Shown: positions 27,728 to 36,855 of the stretch, piece after piece | How the letters are laid out: each line of letters starts with the position of its first letter | How positions within the stretch are numbered: position 1 is the stretch's first letter | Source: Prolixibacter sp. SD074 | GTDB taxonomy: Bacteria; Bacteroidota; Bacteroidia; Bacteroidales; Prolixibacteraceae | NCBI RefSeq assembly: GCF_009617895.1 | Contig: NZ_BLAW01000001.1 | Span: 425,001 to 489,000, forward strand | DNA length: 64,000 nt | Direction: 5' to 3' | Made by a program: the position numbers and the translations under genes | The notes under the pieces: generated by a model | Database searches by the model: none | Told to the model about the DNA's origin: nothing | Seen by the model: only the letters and a program-made list of their open reading frames with translations

Positions 27728-27858
27728 CGTTAACAAAGTACATATTGCAGGGCGGGTGTAGTAGCTCGCCAACTGCGGATTCTCGCATCGCCGTTCCGTG
27801 TCCTTCGGACAGGAACGCTCTCCGAAATCCGCCCCGCAACATGTACCAACCGTTATGC
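27728..27858 (+). other. attC-like site (attC3, intact)
   Basis: Complete site without IS: CGTTAAC, then AAAGTACATATTGCAGGGCGGG paired with CCGCCCCGCAACATGTAC, ending ACC-GTTATGC. 131 bp. The centre is nearly identical to the site at 36640-36772. Cassette 4 starts at 27853. Confidence 0.88.
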
Positions 27859-27886
27859 GGCAGCTTAAAAAACGACACAAACAAAT

Positions 27887-29098
27887 ATGAAACTTATAAC
27901 AACAGCAAAAGAATTAGAAAAAGAATTCAGACGACTGACCGAACAGTATGACCATTTTTATTGGTCAACAGCTTGGGCAAGTTCAGGTTCTAAACCTTTC
28001 AATGACCTATTGACTAATAAAGGGAAAATTCAAAAAATTGTTGTAGGAATTCATTTTTATCAGACACACCCAGATTTTATTGAAGCATTCTTAAATGACA
28101 AAAAAGTTCATTTTATCCAACAACCAGAAGGAACATTTCACCCAAAACTCTACCTTTTTGCGGACAAGACTGATAAATGGGAAATAATATTAGGGAGTGC
28201 AAACTTTACAACAGCAGCTTTCTCAAGTAACACAGAAGCCAGCTTATTAATTACTCACAAAGACAGTAATTCGGCTGAGACATACAATAATGCTATAAAA
28301 CTCGTTGACAAGACATTTTCTGACGGCAAGACTTTCAATAAATTAGACCTTGAAAAATACCATATAGCTTGGAAAAATCATAGACAAAAAATCAAAAGTC
28401 TTTCAGGACAATATGGTAGTAAAAAAAGAAAACCAAAACCAATCCACGAAGTTCCGATGATGAACAGAAGTTGGTCAGAGTTTATGACTGAAGTTCGCAA
28501 CGAAACATCTCACGGTCTTGACAGAAGATTGAGAACAATAGAGATAGCTAAAGAATTATTTGAAAGTGTTAATCATTTCAACGAGTTGTCAGAAGACCAA
28601 AGAAAATTTATTGCAGGTATTCCAAACAAACTTGATATAAAGGGAGCGGAAGATTGGGGTTATTTCGGTAGTATGAAAGGTGCAGGCATATTCAAAAACA
28701 AAATAATAAATAAAGATATAAATATTTCAAATGCCTTAGGCTGCATTCCAAATACTGGACACATAACAAAAGGCCAGTATGATAATTTCATTAACGAATT
28801 TAAAAAGGCGTTCATTGGGACTCGACTTGAAGATGCTAAAAATCTCACTGCAACAAGACTTTTATGTATGAAACGTCCTGATACTTTTGTGTGCTTTGAT
28901 AGTAAAAATCGTTCCGCACTTTGTAAAGATTTTGGTATTATTCAATCAGAAATGGATTACGAAAGATATTGGGATGACATCGTTGAAAGGATTTATGATA
29001 GTAATTGGTGGCAAAATCCAAAACCTAAAAGTGAGACAGAAGAAAAAGTATGTGACGCAAGAGCTGCATTTTTAGACAGTTTATATTATGAAGAATAA
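27887..29098 (+). CDS. phospholipase D-like nuclease-family protein
   Basis: 403 residues. The N-terminal 150 residues form a PLD-type fold with one HxK motif, FHPKLYLFADK (His85, Lys87), and LGSANFT (Ser104, Asn106), the single-HKD arrangement of BfiI/Nuc-like nucleases that act as dimers. The remaining 250 residues have no motif I recognise, but the C-terminal part (DTFVCFDSKNRSALCKDFG) resembles the C-terminal region of restriction-associated PLD proteins. No signal peptide, so not an exported lipase. Sole gene of cassette 4. A defence nuclease is my inference. Confidence 0.75.
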   Translation: MKLITTAKELEKEFRRLTEQYDHFYWSTAWASSGSKPFNDLLTNKGKIQKIVVGIHFYQTHPDFIEAFLNDKKVHFIQQPEGTFHPKLYLFADKTDKWEIILGSANFTTAAFSSNTEASLLITHKDSNSAETYNNAIKLVDKTFSDGKTFNKLDLEKYHIAWKNHRQKIKSLSGQYGSKKRKPKPIHEVPMMNRSWSEFMTEVRNETSHGLDRRLRTIEIAKELFESVNHFNELSEDQRKFIAGIPNKLDIKGAEDWGYFGSMKGAGIFKNKIINKDINISNALGCIPNTGHITKGQYDNFINEFKKAFIGTRLEDAKNLTATRLLCMKRPDTFVCFDSKNRSALCKDFGIIQSEMDYERYWDDIVERIYDSNWWQNPKPKSETEEKVCDARAAFLDSLYYEE

Positions 29099-29488
29099 AA
29101 GGATTGAAATAAAAGCCGACCGCATAACATTTTAGGAATTAAGGCACAGTTGGGCCCTGAAAAAAGGCAGTAGGTTTGCATACTTACTGCCTTTTTTTAG
29201 GGTAACAGCGCTCAAAATGCACGCCCAATTGTGTTTTAATTCGTGTTGGGCTTAACCGTTGCTGTTCAAAGCTATACACTATGGGGATTGAATGGTTTTT
29301 CTGCATCCTTTCCGTTGTTTTTCTGCCGCCGGTTTTGCTATTTTACCTGTTTTGGGGCCGGGACCCGGATATTGGGCACGTTTTTCGTTTCCACACCGGA
29401 CATACTTTTCCCGTTCAGCCAAAAACCAAAAGTTTTAGCCGGTAAACCGGTTGTGCAATTTTTCAAAGAACGATTTGCAGGGTAGGCA

Positions 29489-30697
29489 CTATCCGGGTTC
29501 CCACGGAACATCTTTCACCAAACCGGCAAAACGCAACCTCCCTTTTTTACATACCGGGCAGTTAGGCTGCCGGAAGTTTTGGATACATTCCAGGATTTCA
29601 GTCCACACCGTATCCTGTTTTTCCCAAACCTGGCCGCCATCTTCCAGTGCCTCTTCTTTCCGGTTTTCGACCTCTTGTGCCAGCAGTTGTTTTGCCGCCA
29701 GGATGTTTTGTTTACGGTAACGGCTCGATAAAATTCCATAGTACCGCACTTTAAAAAAGCCCTTTGGCAAAATGTGCAACAAAAACCGGCGGATAAACTC
29801 ATCCACATCCAGTTTCATTTCCCTGAACCTGCCTGTACGGTAATCTTTCCACGAAAATCGCACTTTGCCATTCTTCACTTCCAAAATCCGCCGGTCGGTA
29901 ATGGCAATACGAAACACGTAACGCGAAAGGTATTCCAGTATTTTTTCAGGATTGCCCATGGGTGCCTGCACATTCACCACCCAGTCCTTTTTGTATAAAG
30001 GCGTGAGGAAGCGGTTAAACTGCACAGGCCCTTTTATGCCTGCCAGTTTGCCGTGAAAATCGAGTTCCCCTTTTTCTTTGGCTTGTTTTAGCAAATACAG
30101 AAACTTTCCCCTGAACTTTTTTGCCAATATCTTGCCTGCGATGAAAAAGTTGTTTTTGGCCGGTACATGCACCCAGTGTTCGCGGTCGAAGCCCAGGCCC
30201 CCTGCGGGCATGATGCAATGCAGGTGTGGGTGTTCCTTCATGTTCTGCCCCCAGGTATGGAGTACGGTAACCAGGCCAATATCAGCACCCAGGTGCTTTA
30301 CATCGCGCGTAAGTTCAAGCATAGTTTGTGAAACGGCTTTAAATAATAAACCATACATCGCCTTCTTATTTTGCAGGCATAGCGGGTTTAACTCATGCGG
30401 AAGGGTGAACACCAAATGATAATACCCCACCGGGAGAAGTTCTTTCATCCGTTTGTCCAGCCATTCCAGTTTTTCTTTTTGCTGGCACACAGGGCAGTGG
30501 CGGTTGCGGCAGGAGTTATAAGATTTCTCTGTATAGCTGCAATGGTCGCATTTCTCGAAATGGCTTCCAAGGCCCCCGGTGCGGCACGCCGACAGCAGGT
30601 GGATTAAGCTCTGCTGCCCTTTTGTTACCTTGTTTTGGCTGATGTAGTTTCCCCCGTATTCACGCAGTAAACTTCCTACAGTTATTTGTTCCTGCAT
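29489..30697 (-). CDS. IS91-family HUH transposase, copy E
   Basis: 402 residues from ATG 30697; intact zinc ligands, HPHLH and EYLSRY; identical to copy C, including TMLEL and WEKQ. Confidence 0.92.
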   Translation of the reverse strand: MQEQITVGSLLREYGGNYISQNKVTKGQQSLIHLLSACRTGGLGSHFEKCDHCSYTEKSYNSCRNRHCPVCQQKEKLEWLDKRMKELLPVGYYHLVFTLPHELNPLCLQNKKAMYGLLFKAVSQTMLELTRDVKHLGADIGLVTVLHTWGQNMKEHPHLHCIMPAGGLGFDREHWVHVPAKNNFFIAGKILAKKFRGKFLYLLKQAKEKGELDFHGKLAGIKGPVQFNRFLTPLYKKDWVVNVQAPMGNPEKILEYLSRYVFRIAITDRRILEVKNGKVRFSWKDYRTGRFREMKLDVDEFIRRFLLHILPKGFFKVRYYGILSSRYRKQNILAAKQLLAQEVENRKEEALEDGGQVWEKQDTVWTEILECIQNFRQPNCPVCKKGRLRFAGLVKDVPWEPG

Positions 30698-31547
30698 AGC
30701 CCCTCCAGTCCTTCCAGCGTGTCCAGCGGGTTTACCACCTGGCTTGTGTTGAGTTGCTGCACGTGGAGGTATTTGAGCGTGTTGCTTAAATCGGAATGCC
30801 CCATCAGGCGCTGTATGGCCAGAATGTTGGTGCCCTGTTCGAGGTGGTGCGTGGCAAAACAATGCCGGAAAGTGTGTGGCGTGTAAGGCTTTTTAACCTG
30901 TGGCGTGCGGTGCCGTGCATTAATACAAATAGTCCGTACTGCTGTAATGCCCAGGTGGGTACCTTTTCCTCCCGCGCCTTCAAAAAGGTAATGCTGCGGC
31001 TTGTACTTTTTGTAATAATCCCTTAAAACAGAAAGTAAAACCGGCGATAGCGGCACTTTACGTTGTTTCAGCCCTTTGCCTTCCTGGATGTTTACCTGCA
31101 TCCGTCGGCTGTCAATGTCGGTAAGTTTGATGTTTACACTCTCTGATACCCTGGCCCCGGTGGAATAAATGAGCATGATGATAGCGCGGTGCTTGAAGTT
31201 GTCAATAGCCCCGAGTACATCGCTCACTTCGTCTTTTGATAAAACCAGCGGGAGTGTTTTGGCAACCTTTGGCGTTGGAAGGTATTCTTTTGCCCACTCC
31301 TTATGGTAAATATTTGTAAAGAGGAACCGAAGGGCGTAGTAGCCCATTTTTACACTGCCCGGTTTGTGGTTCCCATCGGTGAGCATACTTTGAAAATAGG
31401 CCCTGAGTTCTTCTACTCCCGTGTGTTCCGGGTCTTTTTTGCAAAAGTTACTGTAATCGGCAATGTGCCACCAGTAACTTTTACGGGTCCTTTCACTTAG
31501 ATTCCGTAAAACCGCTTCCTGTTCAAATCTTTTTTTAAATTTGTCAT
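30682..31547 (-). CDS. tyrosine recombinase of the IS91-family element, copy E (frameshift candidate)
   Basis: Core frame from 31386; upstream ATG 31547 out of frame across seven adenines. Confidence 0.75.
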
Positions 31548-31630
31548 AATAATTAATTTTAAATGATTAAATGCCTCAAAGATACTGGTTTTCGGTGGCC
31601 TGTAAAACCACCGAACGCCAGTGAGGTTAA

Positions 31631-31760
31631 GTTCAACAATGTATAAAAATAATAGCCGGTTCAGTAGTAAATTCAAGGTTTGTAGTCCGCTCCAACTTTC
31701 TTGTAACTTGACAGGAAAGTGGCACGCAATCGGCTACTATTCTTATACTTACCGTTACAA
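31631..31760 (+). other. attC-like site (attC4, R'' supplied by IS copy E)
   Basis: GTTCAAC, arms GTATAAAAATAATAGCCGGTT / AATCGGCTACTATTCTTATAC shown here split at 20 bases or fewer (GTATAAAAATAATAGCCGG with CCGGCT-type partner; about 18 of 21 pair), ACC-GTTACAA. Cassette 5 starts at 31755. Confidence 0.8.
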
Positions 31761-31788
31761 TGCATTTTGAAAACCAAAAACAACTAAT

Positions 31789-32385
31789 ATGGACTATTTA
31801 AAATTTTCACTCGTATTCTGTGCAATTATGATTCTGTTTGAGTGGGGATGGATTTTAATAGCACTCATTTTAATGAGCATATTCCGAATGTTTAAATCAG
31901 AAAAAATGATGAAAACAGGAATGTTCATTGAGAAAGCTCTTTATTGTTTTTTTCTTATAAGTTCTACCGTTTTGACAATACAAGTATTTAGAGAAAAAAA
32001 CTCGGCATTAATATTTCTTATTTTTATGATTCTCATATCATTAATCTATTTTGTATTTTTCTTCGCAGACAAAAGGAACAATGCAGAGAAATCACAACAG
32101 AATAACTTTTATATACATACACGTGAATATGAAAAATTAACCAACACAATGATTGCAATTGAAACTACTTTTATATTGTTATTTATTCCGTTGGTGTTTT
32201 TCCCAAATATTATTAATAACTATCTGACTTCATTGATTTTTGATGGATTATATTATGTTGCAACCATAAAAATACTTGGAGTACTTCTTGGCATTTTTGG
32301 ACTGTTTAGTCTTACAAAATATATTAGAGTAATCGCATTCAGTTTATTTTTAATTCCAATGTTGACTAAAAACAAAGAAAATTGA
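31789..32385 (+). CDS. multi-pass membrane protein of unknown function
   Basis: 198 residues with about five hydrophobic helices: near 5-33, 48-66, 71-92, 118-145 and 158-190, with a polar insertion around residues 93-115. No family recognised. Its stop TGA overlaps the TTG start of the next gene (TTGA), so translational coupling is likely and the two proteins probably act together. Cassette 5. Confidence 0.75.
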   Translation: MDYLKFSLVFCAIMILFEWGWILIALILMSIFRMFKSEKMMKTGMFIEKALYCFFLISSTVLTIQVFREKNSALIFLIFMILISLIYFVFFFADKRNNAEKSQQNNFYIHTREYEKLTNTMIAIETTFILLFIPLVFFPNIINNYLTSLIFDGLYYVATIKILGVLLGIFGLFSLTKYIRVIAFSLFLIPMLTKNKEN

Positions 32386-32990
32386 AACACAGGGAAATTC
32401 CAGAATTAATTGAGGCTGACTCTTTTTATCGAAAAAAAAGAAATGAAACTAGGAAAGCTCTTGAGAAAGTAAAAAAACTTGAAGCAAAGTTCTATTTCCT
32501 TGACCGTATTGTTCAACCAAGAAAAGATACGGATACGAAAAAAGATGATGTTGAATTAGAATTTGCAATCCTTGATTTATTTAAAAGTATTGGTTTCAAA
32601 TGCGAAAAACCAACCTCTGACGCTGATGTAGATGTAAAAGCAAAATTCAAAGAAATTTATTTCGGGATTGAAGTCAAGAATGGCAAGTATGTTGGTGAAA
32701 ATGATACATTTCAGCCATTTAAACACAAGTTATTAAATGACGACACCTTTCATCCTATTTTAATTTTTAACAATGCAAGAGATAGAAAAGGTTGGGATTT
32801 GCCAAGAATTAAAATAGCAGTCAATATGAAATTTGGGCTGTTGCTTGCGTCAGAGTTGAAAAAAGGATATTTAAAATTAAAAAAAGGGAAAATAACAATT
32901 GGGCAGTTTATAACCCAACTCCAAAAAATTGGAGAGATAAAATTTAGCAGAAAAGAAATGGACAAGGCTTATAAAAGCGAAGCCTCTTGA
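32382..32990 (+). CDS. PD-(D/E)XK nuclease-like protein
   Basis: 202 residues. The stretch DADVDVKAKFKEIYFGIEVK (about 80-99) has the spacing of a PD-(D/E)XK site: Asp82/84 ... Glu97-x-Lys99. The N-terminal 60 residues are basic and helical. The start must be TTG at 32382, overlapping the upstream stop; the first in-frame ATG would remove the active site. Coupled to the membrane protein upstream. Candidate effector nuclease of a small defence module; inference. Confidence 0.7.
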   Translation: MKHREIPELIEADSFYRKKRNETRKALEKVKKLEAKFYFLDRIVQPRKDTDTKKDDVELEFAILDLFKSIGFKCEKPTSDADVDVKAKFKEIYFGIEVKNGKYVGENDTFQPFKHKLLNDDTFHPILIFNNARDRKGWDLPRIKIAVNMKFGLLLASELKKGYLKLKKGKITIGQFITQLQKIGEIKFSRKEMDKAYKSEAS

Positions 32991-33085
32991 TGAGAGGCAA
33001 ACGCGAGGAAGCGTGAGTATGTGATATTCTGTGCGGGGAAGCACGGAATGAATATTAACAGCAAGCTTTTAGCCTTGTTTTAACA
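32985..33085 (+). ncRNA. cluster of small hairpins between two genes of cassette 5
   Basis: Three stem-loops in a row: GCCTC-TTGAT-GAGAGGC (about 32980-32999), ACGC-GAGGAA-GCGT (about 33001-33014) and TTCTGTGC-GGGGAA-GCACGGAA (about 33029-33050), then an A/T-rich stretch. The two loops GAGGAA and GGGGAA are alike. Could be a structured leader or small RNA for the next gene. No known family recognised. Confidence 0.3.
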
Positions 33086-33112
33086 ATAAACTGATACTTA
33101 AAAAAAAACAAA

Positions 33113-34060
33113 ATGGAGGTAATTTATATTATAATTGGGATTGTCATATTTGGGATAATATTTTCCCAATATCAAAAAAATAAAAGAAGCCAATCTCCAT
33201 ATTTTAAAACAAAAAAAAGACTTGAAACGGAATTTGATAATGCTGTCAAAACGGATGATTGGCAAGAAAGACAGAAAGTTAATCTTGAACTTATCTGGCT
33301 CAAAACAATTAAGGATATAGAAAGTAGAGATATGTTTTCAAACAATCTCGATGATTCTAAAATACGATTAAAATTATCCCAATTATCTGAAAACGAAATA
33401 AAACTTCCAGAAAAATGGAAACTTGATGATTTATACCATTTTCCATTTGTTGGCAACATCCTGGCAGGTATGGGTGATTTGTTAGTGAACAGTGAATACC
33501 AATTGTATAAACCCAATAGCGTTTTACCTTTTCCAAAGGATATAATTACTAAAGCAATCTATTATATGTTCGATTATTTCAATTACGATAAACCATTGTA
33601 TGAAATACCGGAGGAACAAAAGAAAAAGCAATCAGAAAGCTTAAACACCATAAAATTCATACTAATAGAAAATATTGTTGATACAAATAATACTGAATTA
33701 CCGAAACAAGGGATTGAAAATTTTCGAGTAGGAAATAAACTAAGCAAAGGACATGAATATAAAGAGGAAAATGAGTTACAACTAATTGATTGGCGAAATG
33801 AAGTTGATTGGATAAAATGGACAGTTCAATATGCGGATAACAATAATTTTGATTTTGCTTTAAAATGTATTGAGGTCGCAAAACTTGGAAATCCAAATAG
33901 TGATAATTTAAAAGAAGTGGAAAGAATGTTGTATCTGCATATGTCGGAATATTATGAAGAAAAGGATAATAAAGATTTGACAAAAAAGTATTTAAAAATG
34001 GCTGTAGAATTAGGTAATGAAGAAGCTATTGCTATTTACAAAAAGAAGTACAGCGAATAA
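33113..34060 (+). CDS. membrane-anchored helical protein of unknown function
   Basis: 315 residues. One N-terminal membrane helix (residues about 3-19, IYIIIGIVIFGIIF) followed by basic residues, so most of the protein is probably cytosolic. The C-terminal 90 residues (ADNNNFDFALKCIEVAKLGN ... KKYLKMAVELGNEEAIAIYKK) look like two or three TPR/Sel1 repeats, a protein-binding scaffold. The middle is unassigned. Third gene of cassette 5, 122 bp after the nuclease-like gene with the hairpin cluster between. Confidence 0.7.
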   Translation: MEVIYIIIGIVIFGIIFSQYQKNKRSQSPYFKTKKRLETEFDNAVKTDDWQERQKVNLELIWLKTIKDIESRDMFSNNLDDSKIRLKLSQLSENEIKLPEKWKLDDLYHFPFVGNILAGMGDLLVNSEYQLYKPNSVLPFPKDIITKAIYYMFDYFNYDKPLYEIPEEQKKKQSESLNTIKFILIENIVDTNNTELPKQGIENFRVGNKLSKGHEYKEENELQLIDWRNEVDWIKWTVQYADNNNFDFALKCIEVAKLGNPNSDNLKEVERMLYLHMSEYYEEKDNKDLTKKYLKMAVELGNEEAIAIYKKKYSE

Positions 34061-34497
34061 TTATATTTAATAAATTGATAGTTTATAAAGTTAACATTAA
34101 CCAAGATAAAACGAAAATCAAAAAAACGCATTGTAACATTTTAGGAATTAAGGCACAGTTGGGCCCTGAAAAAAGGCAGTAGGTTTGCATACTTACTGCC
34201 TTTTTTTTGGGTAACTGCGCTCAAAATGCACGCCCAATTGTGTTTTAATTCGTGTTGGGCTTAACCGTTGCTGTTCAAAGCTATACACTATGGGGATTGA
34301 ATGGTTTTTCTGCATCCTTTCCGTTGTTTTTCTGCCGCCGGTTTTGCTATTTTACCTGTTTTGGGGCCGGGACCCGGATATTGGGCACGTTTTTCGTTTC
34401 CACACCGGACATACTTTTCCCGTTCAGCCAAAAACCAAAAGTTTTAGCCGGTAAACCGGTTGTGCAATTTTTCAAAGAACGATTTGCAGGGTAGGCA

Positions 34498-35706
34498 CTA
34501 TCCGGGTTCCCACGGAACATCTTTCACCAAACCGGCAAAACGCAACCTCCCTTTTTTACATACCGGGCAGTTAGGCTGCCGGAAGTTTTGGATACATTCC
34601 AGGATTTCAGTCCACACCGTATCCTGTTTTTCCCAAACCTGGCCGCCATCTTCCAGTGCCTCTTCTTTCCGGTTTTCGACCTCTTGTGCCAGCAGTTGTT
34701 TTGCCGCCAGGATGTTTTGTTTACGGTAACGGCTCGATAAAATTCCATAGTACCGCACTTTAAAAAAGCCCTTTGGCAAAATGTGCAACAAAAACCGGCG
34801 GATAAACTCATCCACATCCAGTTTCATTTCCCGGAACCTGCCTGTACGGTAATCTTTCCACGAAAATCGCACTTTGCCATTCTTCACTTCCAAAATCCGC
34901 CGGTCGGTAATGGCAATACGAAACACGTAACGCGAAAGGTATTCCAGTATTTTTTCAGGATTGCCCATGGGTGCCTGCACATTCACCACCCAGTCCTTTT
35001 TGTATAAAGGCGTGAGGAAGCGGTTAAACTGCACAGGCCCTTTTATGCCTGCCAGTTTGCCGTGAAAATCGAGTTCCCCTTTTTCTTTGGCTTGTTTTAG
35101 CAAATACAGAAACTTTCCCCTGAACTTTTTTGCCAATATCTTGCCTGCGATGAAAAAGTTGTTTTTGGCCGGTACATGCACCCAGTGTTCGCGGTCGAAG
35201 CCCAGGCCCCCTGCGGGCATGATGCAATGCAGGTGTGGGTGTTCCTTCATGTTCTGCCCCCAGGTATGGAGTACGGTAACCAGGCCAATATCAGCGCCCA
35301 GGTGCTTTACGTCACGGGTAAGTTCGAGCAGGGTTTGTGAAACAGCTTTGAACAACAAGCCATACATCACTTTCCTGTTTTGCAGGCATAGCGGGTTTAA
35401 CTCATGCGGCAGGGTGAACACCAAATGGTAATACCCCACCGGGAGAAGTTCTTTCATCCGTTTGTCCAGCCATTCCAGTTTTTCTTTTTGCTGGCACACA
35501 GGGCAGTGGCGGTTGCGGCAGGAGTTATAAGATTTCTCTGTATAGCTGCAATGGTCGCATTTCTCGAAATGGCTTCCAAGGCCCCCGGTGCGGCACGCCG
35601 ACAGCAGGTGGATTAAGCTCTGCTGCCCTTTTGTTACCTTGTTTTGGCTGATGTAGTTTCCCCCGTATTCACGCAGTAAACTTCCTACAGTTATTTGTTC
35701 CTGCAT
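34498..35706 (-). CDS. IS91-family HUH transposase, copy F
   Basis: 402 residues from ATG 35706; intact. A mosaic of the others: KGQQ and WEKQ as in C/E, but NRKVMYG and TLLEL as in D. Confidence 0.92.
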   Translation of the reverse strand: MQEQITVGSLLREYGGNYISQNKVTKGQQSLIHLLSACRTGGLGSHFEKCDHCSYTEKSYNSCRNRHCPVCQQKEKLEWLDKRMKELLPVGYYHLVFTLPHELNPLCLQNRKVMYGLLFKAVSQTLLELTRDVKHLGADIGLVTVLHTWGQNMKEHPHLHCIMPAGGLGFDREHWVHVPAKNNFFIAGKILAKKFRGKFLYLLKQAKEKGELDFHGKLAGIKGPVQFNRFLTPLYKKDWVVNVQAPMGNPEKILEYLSRYVFRIAITDRRILEVKNGKVRFSWKDYRTGRFREMKLDVDEFIRRFLLHILPKGFFKVRYYGILSSRYRKQNILAAKQLLAQEVENRKEEALEDGGQVWEKQDTVWTEILECIQNFRQPNCPVCKKGRLRFAGLVKDVPWEPG

Positions 35707-36556
35707 AGCCCCTCCAGTCCTTCCAGCGTGTCCAGCGGGTTTACCACCTGGCTTGTGTTGAGTTGCTGCACGTGGAGGTATTTGAGCGTGTTGCTTAAAT
35801 CGGAATGCCCCATCAGGCGCTGTATAACCAGAATGTTGGTGCCCTGTTCGAGGTGGTGCGTGGCAAAACAATGCCGGAAAGTGTGTGGCGTGTAAGGCTT
35901 TTTAACCTGTGGCGTGCGGTGCCGTGCATTAATACAAATAGTCCGTACTGCTGTAATGCCCAGGTGGGTACCTTTTCCTCCCGCGCCTTCAAAAAGGTAA
36001 TGCTGCGGCTTGTACTTTTTGTAATAATCCCTTAAAACAGAAAGTAAAACCGGCGATAGCGGCACTTTACGTTGTTTCAGCCCTTTGCCTTCCTGGATGT
36101 TTACCTGCATCCGTCGGCTGTCAATGTCGGTAAGTTTGATGTTTACACTCTCTGATACCCTGGCCCCGGTGGAATAAATGAGCATGATGATAGCGCGGTG
36201 CTTGAAGTTGTCAATAGCCCCGAGTACATCGCTCACTTCGTCTTTTGATAAAACCAGCGGGAGTGTTTTGGCAACCTTTGGCGTTGGAAGGTATTCTTTT
36301 GCCCACTCCTTATGGTAAATATTTGTAAAGAGGAACCGAAGGGCGTAGTAGCCCATTTTTACACTGCCCGGTTTGTGGTTCCCATCGGTGAGCATACTTT
36401 GAAAATAGGCCCTGAGTTCTTCTACTCCCGTGTGTTCCGGGTCTTTTTTGCAAAAGTTACTGTAATCGGCAATGTGCCACCAGTAACTTTTACGGGTCCT
36501 TTCACTTAGATTGCGTAAAACCGCTTCCTGTTCAAATCTTTTTTTAAATTTGTCAT
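35691..36556 (-). CDS. tyrosine recombinase of the IS91-family element, copy F (frameshift candidate)
   Basis: Core frame from 36395; upstream ATG 36556 across seven adenines. Unique ILVIQRL in place of ILAIQRL. Confidence 0.75.
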
Positions 36557-36639
36557 AATAATTAATTTTAAATGATTAAATGCCTCAAAGATACTGGTTT
36601 TCGGTGGCCTGTAAAACCACCGAACGCCAGTGAGGTTAA

Positions 36640-36772
36640 GTTCAACAATGTACATATTGCAGGGCGGGGTTCGGTGGTACGCCAACTGCGGATTCTCGCA
36701 TCGCAGTTCCGTGTCCTACGGACAGGAACGCTCTCCGAAATCCGCCCCGACAACATGTACCAACCGTTGTGC
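36640..36772 (+). other. attC-like site (attC5, R'' supplied by IS copy F)
   Basis: GTTCAAC, arms TGTACATATTGCAGGGCGGG / CCGCCCCGACAACATGTAC, ACC-GTTGTGC. Its centre is nearly the same as that of attC3. Cassette 6 starts at 36767. Confidence 0.85.
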
Positions 36773-36820
36773 TTCATGCTGAGAAAAGACCCTGCGAGCA
36801 AAAAAACACTAACTGAATTG

Positions 36821-36851
36821 TTTGATTTATGTAACGAATTCGTTACCTTTG
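36821..36851 (+). promoter_or_regulatory. promoter of the HigBA-like operon
   Basis: TTTG (36821-36824), exactly 19 nt, then TACCTTTG (36844-36851): a textbook Bacteroidota TTTG-N19-TAnnTTTG promoter. The start codon follows 5 nt after the -7 element, so the transcript is nearly or wholly leaderless. Confidence 0.85.
36831..36846. promoter_or_regulatory. operator palindrome in the toxin-antitoxin promoter
   Basis: Perfect 16-bp palindrome GTAACGAATTCGTTAC inside the promoter spacer and touching the -7 box. The antitoxin with its HTH domain is the likely binder, giving autorepression. Confidence 0.75.
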
Positions 36852-36855
36852 TGTC

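Larger units (their letters stand above)
29129..31637 (-). mobile_element. IS91-family element, copy E (full length)
   Basis: 2509 bp after the R'' box GCATAAC (29122-29128), the complement of GTTATGC at the start of cassette 4. Encodes proteins identical to those of copy C. Confidence 0.93.
34138..36646 (-). mobile_element. IS91-family element, copy F (full length)
   Basis: 2509 bp after the R'' box TTGTAAC (34131-34137), complement of GTTACAA at the start of cassette 5. Confidence 0.93.
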
